DNA from: Paracoccaceae bacterium
GTDB lineage: Bacteria > Pseudomonadota > Alphaproteobacteria > Rhodobacterales > Rhodobacteraceae
Length of the DNA stretch: 8,523 nt
Reading direction: 5' to 3'
Assembly (NCBI GenBank): GCA_026984895.1
Contig: JALSRF010000405.1
Span: forward strand, 1-8,523
The notes under the pieces are model-generated. The model saw nothing but the letters and a program-made list of their open reading frames with translations. It did no database searches and was not told the DNA's origin. Position numbers and translations under genes: made by a program. Numbering within the stretch: the first letter of the stretch is position 1; each line of letters starts with the position of its first letter. This document shows, piece after piece, positions 1 through 6,137 of the stretch.

Positions 1-347
1 CCTATGTGGTGGCGCGGATGGGCCCGGCGCGGGCCCGGCGCGTGTTCATGTCGGCGCGCATGTTCGACGCATCAGAAGCGGTGGCGCTGGGCCTGGTGGC
101 GCGCACGGTGCCGGCGGCGGCGCTGGCCGAGGCGGCGCTGGCCGAGGCCACGGCCTACCTGGCCTGCGCCCCCGGCGCGGTGGCCGAGGCCAAGGCGCTG
201 GTCCGCGCGCTCGGGCCGACGATCGACGAGGCGGTGATCGAGACGACCGTCGCGGCGCTGTTGGCGCGCTGGGAAAGCGACGAGGCGCGCGACGGGATCG
301 CGGCGTTCTTCGCCCGCGAACCGGCGCCCTGGGCGACGGCGCAATGA
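1..347 (+). CDS. Enoyl-CoA hydratase / crotonase family protein, C-terminal part (5' end outside window)
   Basis: This is the last ~114 codons of a crotonase-superfamily gene; the first complete codon in frame is at 3-5 and the stop is TGA 345-347. The visible part shows the usual C-terminal half of the fold: a GPARARRVFMSARMFDASEA segment, then LGLVARTVP (the family's 'GLV..VVP' turn), then an Ala-rich helical tail ending in a domain of the type that packs on the neighbouring subunit. The catalytic oxyanion-hole residues lie upstream of the window, so the exact reaction cannot be read. The family hydrates 2-enoyl-CoA thioesters in the cytoplasm. In Rhodobacteraceae the gene upstream of nuoA often belongs to a leucine/isovalerate degradation cluster, so a 3-methylglutaconyl-CoA hydratase is possible; that is inference from remembered synteny. 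It is separated from nuoA by 234 bp with its own signals, so it is probably a different transcription unit. Confidence 0.85.
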   Translation, partial: YVVARMGPARARRVFMSARMFDASEAVALGLVARTVPAAALAEAALAEATAYLACAPGAVAEAKALVRALGPTIDEAVIETTVAALLARWESDEARDGIAAFFAREPAPWATAQ

Positions 348-445
348 GCCGGCGATACCGGCGGCACGGGCCTGGGCGAAGCGCTGTTGGGGGGGCGGCG
401 GCGGCGCGATTTCGCCCGCCGGGCGCCGCGGGGCGCAAAAGGCGG

Positions 446-494
446 CAAGACGGGGGATTTTCGGCTTGCATTCCGGTGCAAAACCCCGGTCTTG
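446..494. promoter_or_regulatory. Long imperfect inverted repeat upstream of nuoA
   Basis: The left arm CAAGACGGGGGATTTT (446-461) pairs with the right arm AAAACCCCGGTCTTG (480-494): 14 base pairs with one G/G mismatch (452/488) and one bulged A (457), around an 18-nt loop. A second, smaller dyad, TTGCA-N6-TGCAA (466-481), sits inside it and partly competes with it. As RNA it would be a stable hairpin just after the crotonase gene, but no T-run follows it, so it is not a standard intrinsic terminator. As DNA it could be an operator upstream of the candidate nuo promoter. Its role is not known. Confidence 0.5.
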
Positions 495-509
495 TGCAGC
501 GTGCCTCGG

Positions 510-538
510 TTGACCCTGCCGTGGCACGGCGCTAAACC
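510..538 (+). promoter_or_regulatory. Candidate sigma70-type promoter of the nuo operon
   Basis: TTGACC (510-515) is a 5/6 match to the -35 consensus and is followed after exactly 17 bp by TAAACC (533-538), a weak -10 (3/6). A good TTGAC box with a poor -10 is common in alphaproteobacteria. Transcription would start near 545, giving a leader of roughly 35-40 nt before the nuoA start. It is the best match in the gap, but weak -10 boxes occur by chance. Confidence 0.35.
518..530. promoter_or_regulatory. Perfect 13-bp dyad between the -35 and -10 boxes
   Basis: GCCGTG-G-CACGGC is a perfect inverted repeat with 6-bp arms and a single central base. A 1-nt loop cannot form an RNA hairpin, so if functional it would be a DNA site. 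It lies wholly in the 17-bp spacer of the candidate promoter, a position where a bound protein would block or alter RNA polymerase. In GC-rich DNA a site like this can also be chance. Confidence 0.3.
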
Positions 539-570
539 GAGCGGGGATCGTGGCAGGCGCCACCCATGAC

Positions 571-575
571 AGGAG
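571..575 (+). promoter_or_regulatory. Ribosome binding site that fixes the TTG start of nuoA
   Basis: AGGAG lies 6 nt before TTG 582-584. The alternative in-frame ATG at 591 has no comparable site at the right distance, so this site decides for the TTG start. Confidence 0.75.
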
Positions 576-581
576 CCAACC

Positions 582-937
582 TTGGAAGAGATGCTTCGCG
601 AATACCTTCCCATCGTCATTCTTCTGGCCGTGGCGGTCGCGCTGGGGCTGGTTCTGGTTCTGGCAGCCGTGATCATTGCCGTGCGGCACCCGGACCCGGA
701 GAAGCTCAGCGCCTATGAATGCGGGTTCAATGCCTTTGACGATGCGCGCATGAAATTCGACGTGCGCTTCTATCTTGTCGCCATCCTGTTCATCATCTTC
801 GACCTGGAGATTGCCTTCCTGTTTCCCTGGGCCGTCGCCTTCCGGGACCTCGGGCTCATCGGGTTCTGGTCGATGATGGTCTTTCTTGCGGTTCTGACCG
901 TGGGCTTTGCCTATGAATGGAAAAAAGGGGCGCTGGA

Positions 938-947
<10 letters not shown>
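582..947 (+). CDS. nuoA: NADH-quinone oxidoreductase (complex I) subunit A
   Basis: NuoA is a small membrane subunit of proton-pumping NADH:quinone oxidoreductase (equivalent to mitochondrial ND3) at the join between membrane and peripheral arms, beside the quinone channel. The 121-aa product has three predicted transmembrane helices (about residues 10-33, 62-82 and 88-112). Between the first two is the conserved loop SAYECGFNAFDDARMKFDVR, with Cys47 matching the ND3 loop cysteine that is exposed in the deactive enzyme of mitochondria. The FDLEIAFLFPWA segment holds the conserved acidic residues of helix 2. I chose the TTG at 582 because it has AGGAG 6 nt upstream and gives the 121-aa length typical of Rhodobacterales NuoA; ATG 591 would remove three residues (MEE). 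The stop overlaps the start of nuoB by 10 bp. It is the first gene of the operon, downstream of the only promoter-like gap in the window. Confidence 0.97.
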
Positions 948-1471
<524 letters not shown>

Positions 1472-1474
1472 GCA

Positions 1475-2095
1475 ATGCAGGACGACCAGACCCGCGCGAT
1501 GGAGGAACTGGGCGCTCATATCGAGGCCCGCCGACCCGATTGCGTGCTCTCCAGGCAGGTGGAGCTTGGCGAGCTGACGCTGGAAATCACGCTGCCCTCG
1601 CTGCCGGGCTTCGTCGAATTCCTCAAGACCGACCGTGCCTGCCGGTTTTCGACTCTGGTGGACATCACGGCGGTGGACCATCCCGGGCGCGAGGCCCGCT
1701 TCGATCTGGTCTATCATTTCCTGTCGATGTTTCAGAACCACCGCATCCGCGTGAAGACCCGGGTGCGCGAAGACGAGATGGCGCCCTCCATCAGTTCGGT
1801 CTTTGCCGGCGCCAACTGGTACGAACGCGAGGTGTTCGATCTGTTCGGCATCCTGTTCTCGGGCCATCCCGATCTGCGCCGCATCCTGACGGATTACGGT
1901 TTTCGCGGGCATCCGCTGCGCAAGGATTTCCCGACCACGGGCTATACCGAGGTGCGCTATGACGAGGTGAACAAGCGCGTCGTCTACGAACCGGTCAAGC
2001 TGACCCAGGAATACCGGCAGTTCGATTTCATGTCGCCCTGGGAAGGCGCGAAATACATCCTGCCCGGCGACGAGAAGCAGGAGGATGCGCCATGA
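1475..2095 (+). CDS. nuoC: NADH-quinone oxidoreductase subunit C (30-kDa subunit)
   Basis: NuoC (NQO5, mitochondrial 30-kDa/NDUFS3) is a peripheral-arm subunit without cofactors that scaffolds NuoB and NuoD. The 206-aa product has the family's signature block: NWYEREVFDLFGI (114-126), then a HPDLRRILTDYGFRGHPLRKDFP region with HPLRKDFP at 146-153. The C-terminal tail (KYILPGDEKQEDAP) is of normal alphaproteobacterial length. Unlike enterobacteria, nuoC and nuoD are separate genes, as is usual in this class. The ATG at 1475 has GAGG 6 nt upstream, inside the nuoB 3' end. The stop TGA overlaps the next start as ATGA (2092-2095). In most relatives I would expect nuoD to follow directly or after one small gene; here two genes intervene. 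Confidence 0.97.
   Translation: MQDDQTRAMEELGAHIEARRPDCVLSRQVELGELTLEITLPSLPGFVEFLKTDRACRFSTLVDITAVDHPGREARFDLVYHFLSMFQNHRIRVKTRVREDEMAPSISSVFAGANWYEREVFDLFGILFSGHPDLRRILTDYGFRGHPLRKDFPTTGYTEVRYDEVNKRVVYEPVKLTQEYRQFDFMSPWEGAKYILPGDEKQEDAP
2079..2084 (+). promoter_or_regulatory. Perfect Shine-Dalgarno AGGAGG inside the 3' end of nuoC
   Basis: AGGAGG lies 7 nt before the first ATG of a run of three ATG codons (2092-2100). It is the strongest ribosome site seen in the window and supports real translation of the small membrane protein that follows, although the stop of nuoC overlaps that start. Confidence 0.75.
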
Positions 2096-2307
2096 TGATG
2101 GGCTACGGCTTCGGGGTCATGGGGGGCGGGTTGCTGTGGCCGCTGGTCTTTGCGGCGCTGGTGATCGTGCCGTTCTGGCGCATTCTGCCGCGCTTCGGCA
2201 TCCCGGCCTGGGTTTCGCTGGTCGCGCTGTTTCCGCTGGCGGCGCTTGTCCTGCTGTGGGTCATCGCCTTCAGGCCCGATGGCGAGGGGGGCGCGAATGG
2301 CCGTTGA
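2092..2307 (+). CDS. Small two-helix membrane protein between nuoC and nuoD
   Basis: I cannot name this 71-aa protein. It has two strongly hydrophobic helices (about residues 12-29 and 40-60) joined by a short basic turn, FWRILPRFGIPAW, and a short charged tail (RPDGEGGANGR). The turn followed by a Pro-broken second helix (LVALFPLAALVLLWVIAF) resembles many tiny inner-membrane proteins of proteobacteria with no assigned role. Evidence that it is a gene: a perfect AGGAGG 7 nt upstream, ATGA overlap with nuoC, and an 11-bp overlap with the next start. Unassigned reading frames between nuo genes are known from Rhodobacter capsulatus and Paracoccus denitrificans. An accessory or assembly role in complex I is a guess from position only. 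Confidence 0.75.
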   Translation: MMMGYGFGVMGGGLLWPLVFAALVIVPFWRILPRFGIPAWVSLVALFPLAALVLLWVIAFRPDGEGGANGR

Positions 2308-3244
2308 TGTGCCGACCCTGCCGTTCGGGCCCGGGCTCGTGTTTTGCGTCGGCGCGGCCAAGGCGGGCACGGGCTGGCTGTATGAATACCTGCGCGCGCA
2401 TCCGGACTGCCACCTGCGGTCGGTGAAGGAACTGCACTATTTCGACGCCCGGGATCTGGGCGAACGCGCCTGGCACCTGAAGGCCTTCGAGGCGCGGCTC
2501 GATCGGCTGCTGTCGGGGACCGGCGCGGGCCCCGGCTCTGCCGCTGCCTCTGCCTCTGCCTCTGGCCCTGTCGCTGGCCCTGGCGCGCCTGCGCCCGACG
2601 ACGTTGACGATCTGCGTGCGCTGATCGCGCTGCACCGCGAAGAGGCCGAAAATACCGAGGCCTATCTGGCCTATCTGCGCCACGGGCTGGGGGCGGCGCG
2701 CCTGGTGGGCGATGTCACGCCGGCCTACGGCCTTTTGTCGGCCGCGCGTCTGGCGATGATGTCGTCGCTGGCGCCGGTCACGCGCTTTGTCTACATCCTG
2801 CGCGATCCGGTGGCGCGGCTGTGGTCTCATCTGAAGATGATTGCCCTGCGCGGTGCGGGCGGCGAGGATGCGCTGTTTGCCCGCGTGCGCCGGCTGTTCT
2901 GGCGGTTCGGCCGGGGCGAGTTGGCGGGCGTGCGCGCGCGCGGGGACTATGCGGGCACGCTTCAGAGGCTGCACGCGGCGCTGCGCCCCGGCCAGCTTCT
3001 GGTGCTGTTCTTCGAGGATCTCTTCACCCAGACGACAGCGGAACGCCTGTGCGCCTTTCTGGGGATTCGCCCGCATCCGGCGCCGGTTGCGCTGCGGGTG
3101 CACCGCGGGCCCGATCTGCCGATGAAAGAGCGCCAGCGCCTTCATGCGCAGACATGGCTGGCCCCGCAATACGACTATGTGAACAGGACGCTCGGCCGCG
3201 TGCCGGAGGCCTGGCGCGCCAACATGCCGGAGGGGAGCGTGTGA
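2297..3244 (+). CDS. PAPS-dependent sulfotransferase family protein inside the nuo operon
   Basis: The 315-aa product reads as a sulfotransferase, the family that moves sulfate from PAPS to an alcohol or amine of a carbohydrate, lipid or small molecule. The 5'-phosphosulfate loop is at residues 17-28, CVGAAKAGTGWL (K22 as the usual loop lysine). KELHYF (44-49) matches the family's KEPHYF element, GDVTPAYG (138-145) matches the 'GE.TP.Y' segment, and YILRDPVARLWSH (166-178) is the 3'-phosphate site with R169 and S177. VLFFEDL follows near 236, and a KERQRL...LAPQYDYVNRTLG tail is typical. Residues 74-100 are a Gly/Ala/Ser/Pro low-complexity insert encoded by hexamer repeats. ATG 2297 has GAGGGGGG just upstream and overlaps the previous gene by 11 bp; the stop overlaps nuoD (TGATG). 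No signal peptide or transmembrane helix is evident, so it is probably cytoplasmic. The substrate is unknown, and no link to complex I chemistry is known to me. Confidence 0.88.
   Translation: MAVDVPTLPFGPGLVFCVGAAKAGTGWLYEYLRAHPDCHLRSVKELHYFDARDLGERAWHLKAFEARLDRLLSGTGAGPGSAAASASASGPVAGPGAPAPDDVDDLRALIALHREEAENTEAYLAYLRHGLGAARLVGDVTPAYGLLSAARLAMMSSLAPVTRFVYILRDPVARLWSHLKMIALRGAGGEDALFARVRRLFWRFGRGELAGVRARGDYAGTLQRLHAALRPGQLLVLFFEDLFTQTTAERLCAFLGIRPHPAPVALRVHRGPDLPMKERQRLHAQTWLAPQYDYVNRTLGRVPEAWRANMPEGSV
2537..2569 (+). repeat. GCCTCT-like hexamer repeat in the sulfotransferase gene
   Basis: TCT followed by imperfect GCC-TCT units (with GCT variants) encodes alternating Ser/Ala around residues 81-91, then degenerates into GGC-CCT units (Gly/Pro). 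The 6-bp period keeps the frame, and replication slippage would simply lengthen or shorten this linker. Confidence 0.7.
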
Positions 3245-4452
3245 TGGACGGAAGTTTCGACGAAGCGCCGCTGGGCGAACAGAAGATCCGCAACTTCAAC
3301 ATCAATTTCGGCCCCCAGCACCCTGCCGCGCACGGGGTGTTGCGGATGGTGCTGGAGCTTGACGGCGAACTGGTCGAGCGCGCCGATCCGCATATCGGGC
3401 TTTTGCACCGCGGCACCGAAAAGCTGATGGAAAGCCGCACCTATCTGCAGAACCTGCCCTATCTGGACCGGCTCGACTATGTGGCGCCGATGAACCAGGA
3501 ACACGCCTGGTGCCTGGCCATCGAAAAGCTGACCGGCACCCGGGTGCCGCGCCGCGCCAGCCTGATCCGGGTGCTCTATTCGGAAATCGGGCGGGTGCTG
3601 AACCATTTGCTGAACGTCACCACCCAGGCGCTGGATGTCGGCGCGCTGACGCCGCCGGTCTGGGGCTTCGAGGAACGCGAAAAGCTGATGGTGTTTTACG
3701 AGCGCGCCTCGGGCGCGCGCCTGCATGCCGCCTATTTCCGTCCCGGCGGGGTTCATCAGGATCTGCCGCCCGCCTTGCTGGACGACATCGAAGCCTGGGC
3801 CCATGCGTTTCCCGCCCATATCGACGATCTCGAAGGCTTGCTGACCGAAAACCGCATCTTCAAGCAGCGCAACGTCGATATCGGCGTGGTGAGCGAGCAG
3901 GACATCCTGGACTGGGGCTATTCCGGGGTGATGGTGCGGGGCTCCGGGCTGGCCTGGGATCTGCGCCGCGCCCAGCCCTACGAATGCTATGACGAGTTCG
4001 ATTTCCAGATCCCCGTCGGGCGCAACGGCGACTGCTACGACCGTTATCTGGTGCGCATGGCAGAGATGCGCGAAAGCACGCGCATCATCCTTCAGGCGAT
4101 CGAGAAACTGCGTCAGGAACCGGGCGAGGTGCTGGCGCGCGGCAAGCTGGCGCCCCCCCGGCGGGGGGAGATGAAACGCTCGATGGAGGCACTGATCCAT
4201 CACTTCAAGCTCTATACCGAGGGGTTTCACGTCCCCGCCGGCGAGGTCTACGCGGCGGTGGAGGCGCCAAAGGGCGAATTCGGCGTGTATCTGGTGGCCG
4301 ACGGCACCAACAAGCCCTACCGGGTCAAGCTGCGCGCGCCGGGCTTTGCGCATCTGCAGTCCATGGACCACGTTTCCAGGGGGCACATGCTGGCCGATGT
4401 GGCGGCGATCATCGGCACCATGGACGTGGTCTTCGGGGAGATCGACCGATGA
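3244..4452 (+). CDS. nuoD: NADH-quinone oxidoreductase subunit D (49-kDa subunit)
   Basis: NuoD (NQO4, 49-kDa/NDUFS2) forms most of the quinone-binding pocket next to cluster N2 and is related to the large subunit of [NiFe] hydrogenases. The 402-aa product has NFGPQHPAAHGVLR (21-34 region) with His30 and the RLDY motif with Tyr79, which correspond to the two quinone-contacting residues His38 and Tyr87 of Thermus Nqo4. PHIGLLHRGTEKLMESRTY (49-67), LNHLLN and the C-terminal DHVSRGHMLADVAAIIGTMDVVFGEIDR block are all conserved, and the length is normal. The hydrogenase metal cysteines are absent, as expected. ATG 3244 overlaps the sulfotransferase stop by one base (TGATG), with AGGGG 8 nt upstream. 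The gene ends as ATGA into the next small gene. An in-frame start further upstream is not needed. Confidence 0.98.
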   Translation: MDGSFDEAPLGEQKIRNFNINFGPQHPAAHGVLRMVLELDGELVERADPHIGLLHRGTEKLMESRTYLQNLPYLDRLDYVAPMNQEHAWCLAIEKLTGTRVPRRASLIRVLYSEIGRVLNHLLNVTTQALDVGALTPPVWGFEEREKLMVFYERASGARLHAAYFRPGGVHQDLPPALLDDIEAWAHAFPAHIDDLEGLLTENRIFKQRNVDIGVVSEQDILDWGYSGVMVRGSGLAWDLRRAQPYECYDEFDFQIPVGRNGDCYDRYLVRMAEMRESTRIILQAIEKLRQEPGEVLARGKLAPPRRGEMKRSMEALIHHFKLYTEGFHVPAGEVYAAVEAPKGEFGVYLVADGTNKPYRVKLRAPGFAHLQSMDHVSRGHMLADVAAIIGTMDVVFGEIDR

Positions 4453-4820
4453 GCACGCTTCCGTTACCGGTTTACCTGCTGGCGCTGGCGATGACCGGCA
4501 TCGTGATCTGGCTGGCGGTCCTGTTCCTGTGGGCGCCCGGACGCGGGCTGACCTTCGCCACGCACGAGGCCGAGAACCTGCCCGAGGTCATGGCCAACCG
4601 CTATGTCGCCATGGCGCTGATCATGGCGGGGGCGCTTTACAACGGCAACCCGGGGCTGATTGCCTTCATCTTTGCCGCAACCGGCCTGAGCGCCGCCCAT
4701 GACGCCTGGATCTATGCGCGCCATGGCAAGCCGTTCGTGAAACATGTGTTTTCGGCAACCCTGTCGGCGGTCATTGCCCTGGCCGCTCTGATCGTCCACT
4801 TCAACGCCGGAGCCGCCTGA
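4449..4820 (+). CDS. Small multi-helix membrane protein between nuoD and nuoE
   Basis: This 123-aa protein has three or four predicted transmembrane helices (about residues 8-28, 52-64, 67-83 and 100-118). A polar loop, GLTFATHEAENLPEVMANRY (33-52), precedes helix 2, and a conserved-looking HDAWIYARHGKPFVKH stretch (84-99) lies before the last helix. It has no signal peptide or recognised catalytic motif. I do not know a function. GGGGAG lies 8 nt upstream of ATG 4449; the start overlaps the nuoD stop (ATGA), and nuoE begins one base after its own stop. Its place inside the coupled nuoD-nuoE run suggests it is made together with complex I, possibly as an accessory or assembly protein; that is inference. 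The several His residues near the membrane face (39, 84, 92, 99, 117) are notable but unexplained. Confidence 0.8.
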   Translation: MSTLPLPVYLLALAMTGIVIWLAVLFLWAPGRGLTFATHEAENLPEVMANRYVAMALIMAGALYNGNPGLIAFIFAATGLSAAHDAWIYARHGKPFVKHVFSATLSAVIALAALIVHFNAGAA

Positions 4821-4821
4821 G

Positions 4822-6075
4822 ATGCTACGCCGCCTTCACCCCGAACAGCCGGACAGTTTTGCCTTTACCGCCGCCAACCGGGCCTGGGCCGAAGCGCAGA
4901 TCACGAAATATCCCGAGGGCCGGCAGGCCAGCGCGGTGATCCCGCTTCTGTGGCGCGCGCAGGAGCAGGAAGGCTGGCTGACTCGGCCGGCGATCGAACA
5001 TGTCGCCGACATGCTGGGCATGGCCTATATCCGGGTTCTCGAGGTCGCCACCTTCTACTTCATGTTCCAGCTGCAACCGGTTGGATCCGTGGCACATATC
5101 CAGGTTTGCGGCACCACCTCCTGCATGATCTGCGGGGCCGAGGACCTGATCGGGGTGTGCCGCGAAAGGATCGCGCCGCAGCCGCACCAGCTTTCGGCTG
5201 ACGGCAAGTTCAGCTGGGAAGAGGTCGAGTGTCTCGGCGCCTGTTCCAACGCGCCCATGGCGCAGATCGGCAAGGATTACTACGAGGACCTGACAGCAGA
5301 ACGCCTGGGCGAGATCATCGACGAGATGGCCGCCGGGCGGGTGCCCACGCCGGGGCCTCAGAACGGGCGCTACGCGGCCGAGCCTCTGGCCGGGCTGACC
5401 AGCCTGACCGAACACGAAAGCGGCCGCACCCAGTACAACGCCAGTGTCCAGCGCGCCCACGACATCGGCGACACGATCAAGCGCATCGACGGCACCGAGG
5501 TGGCGCTGGAGACGCCCTGGCAGAACGCGCGCGCGCCGGGGGCTGAAGAAGCGGCTGAAGAGGCGGCTGCGGCGGGCGGTTCGGCCAGGAAGGGACGGGC
5601 CGGCGCACCGAAGGCGGCCGCCGACAAGCCGTCCGGCGCATCGGCCGCTTCCGGCGCGACGGCGGCAAGCAAAGCCGCGAAGAAACCCGCGAAGAAACCC
5701 GCAAAAAAGCCCGCGAAGCCGCCGGCGCAAAAGGCGACGGGCCGGCGGTCGGCGCCCGGTGCCAATGCCGATGCCAATGCCAATGCCGGTGCCGCTGCTC
5801 CACGGAAGCCGCGGGCGCTCAAAGCGCCGCGCAAGTCCGGCGCGGATGACCTGAAGATGATCAAGGGCGTCGGGCCGAAGTTGGAGAAGCTCTTGAATTC
5901 ACTTGGGTTCTATCATTTCGATCAGGTTGCCAGCTGGGGTGAGGAAGAGGTCGCCTGGGTCGATCGGAACCTGGAAGGGTTCAAGGGGCGGGTCAGCCGG
6001 GATGGTTGGGTCGAACAGGCACGGATCCTGGCCGCCGGTGGCCAGACCGAATTTTCCAGACGCGCGAAATATTAG
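4822..6075 (+). CDS. nuoE: NADH-quinone oxidoreductase subunit E with basic linker and C-terminal helix-hairpin-helix domain
   Basis: NuoE (24-kDa/NQO2) sits at the NADH-oxidising tip and holds [2Fe-2S] cluster N1a beside NuoF. Residues 1-172 are the normal thioredoxin-like subunit: helical bundle, then the four ligands C96 and C101 (VCGTTSCMICG) and C137 and C141 (ECLGACSNAP). Residues 173-240 are a tail seen in Rhodobacterales homologues. Residues 252-341 are a disordered Ala/Lys/Pro linker with about 22 basic and 2 acidic residues, including three AKKP units. Residues 342-414 are a compact helix-hairpin-helix domain, DDLKMIKGVGPKLEKLLNSL and on, ending TEFSRRAKY. The core family is about 160-240 aa, so this 417-aa form is a fusion; long NuoE is, as I recall, also found in R. 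capsulatus. ATG 4822 has GGAG 9 nt upstream and lies one base after the preceding stop. The extension is in frame and not a read-through artefact. Its function is unknown. Confidence 0.95.
   Translation: MLRRLHPEQPDSFAFTAANRAWAEAQITKYPEGRQASAVIPLLWRAQEQEGWLTRPAIEHVADMLGMAYIRVLEVATFYFMFQLQPVGSVAHIQVCGTTSCMICGAEDLIGVCRERIAPQPHQLSADGKFSWEEVECLGACSNAPMAQIGKDYYEDLTAERLGEIIDEMAAGRVPTPGPQNGRYAAEPLAGLTSLTEHESGRTQYNASVQRAHDIGDTIKRIDGTEVALETPWQNARAPGAEEAAEEAAAAGGSARKGRAGAPKAAADKPSGASAASGATAASKAAKKPAKKPAKKPAKPPAQKATGRRSAPGANADANANAGAAAPRKPRALKAPRKSGADDLKMIKGVGPKLEKLLNSLGFYHFDQVASWGEEEVAWVDRNLEGFKGRVSRDGWVEQARILAAGGQTEFSRRAKY
5677..5712 (+). repeat. Tandem AKKP-coding 12-bp repeat in nuoE
   Basis: Three consecutive units of GCG-AAG-AAA-CCC (third unit GCA-AAA-AAG-CCC) encode AKKP at residues 286-297, followed by a partial unit AKP. 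The result is a histone-H1-like basic stretch in the linker. Confidence 0.8.
5761..5796 (+). repeat. Tandem GCCAAT hexamer repeat in nuoE
   Basis: Six units of the form GCC-(A/G)(A/G)T, the last GCC-GCT, encode alternating Ala and Asn/Asp/Gly at residues 314-325. It is a second slippage-type repeat in the same linker, about 50 bp after the AKKP repeat. Confidence 0.75.
5845..6063 (+). repeat. Copy 1 of the duplicated helix-hairpin-helix module (NuoE residues 342-414)
   Basis: This domain-coding segment is about 79% identical in protein (58 of 73 residues by hand alignment, no gaps) to the segment at 6732-6950. DNA identity over the first 93 bp is about 83%. It holds the hairpin motif IKGVGPKLEKLL and the end motif GRVSRD.WV.QA..LA.GG. 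Confidence 0.85.
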
Positions 6076-6137
6076 ACCGGGCAAAGCGATAAAAGGGCAG
6101 CAGGACCTGACAAGTGACATCACGAGGAGAGAACGAC

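Noticed and set aside
466..481. TTGCA-N6-TGCAA as an FNR/NnrR or LacI-type operator
   Set aside because: The spacing is 16 bp overall rather than the 14 bp of FNR-type boxes, the half sites differ from TTGAT, and the centre lacks the CG of LacI-type sites. It is kept only as part of the larger inverted repeat.
521..540. Sigma54-type promoter suggested by GTGGCAC
   Set aside because: A -24 element TGGCAC is present (522-527), but the matching -12 TTGC element is absent at the required spacing.
344..569. Short open frames in the gap before nuoA
   Set aside because: They are Arg/Gly-rich, lack ribosome sites, overlap each other in different frames, and run through the inverted repeat and promoter-like sequence.
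917..937. Earlier ATG start for nuoB
   Set aside because: It would add MEKRGAG encoded by the nuoA end and has no suitable ribosome site; the ATG at 938 has AAAAGGGG at the right distance and fits homologue N-termini.
2513..2600. Frameshift or assembly error in the sulfotransferase low-complexity stretch
   Set aside because: The frame stays open on both sides, and the PAPS loop before it and the RDPVARLWS motif after it are in the same frame, so it is an in-frame repeat expansion.
3175..4386. Open frame of 403 codons on the - strand opposite nuoD
   Set aside because: Same GC-bias shadow effect: no motifs, no ribosome site, and it covers a fully conserved nuoD.
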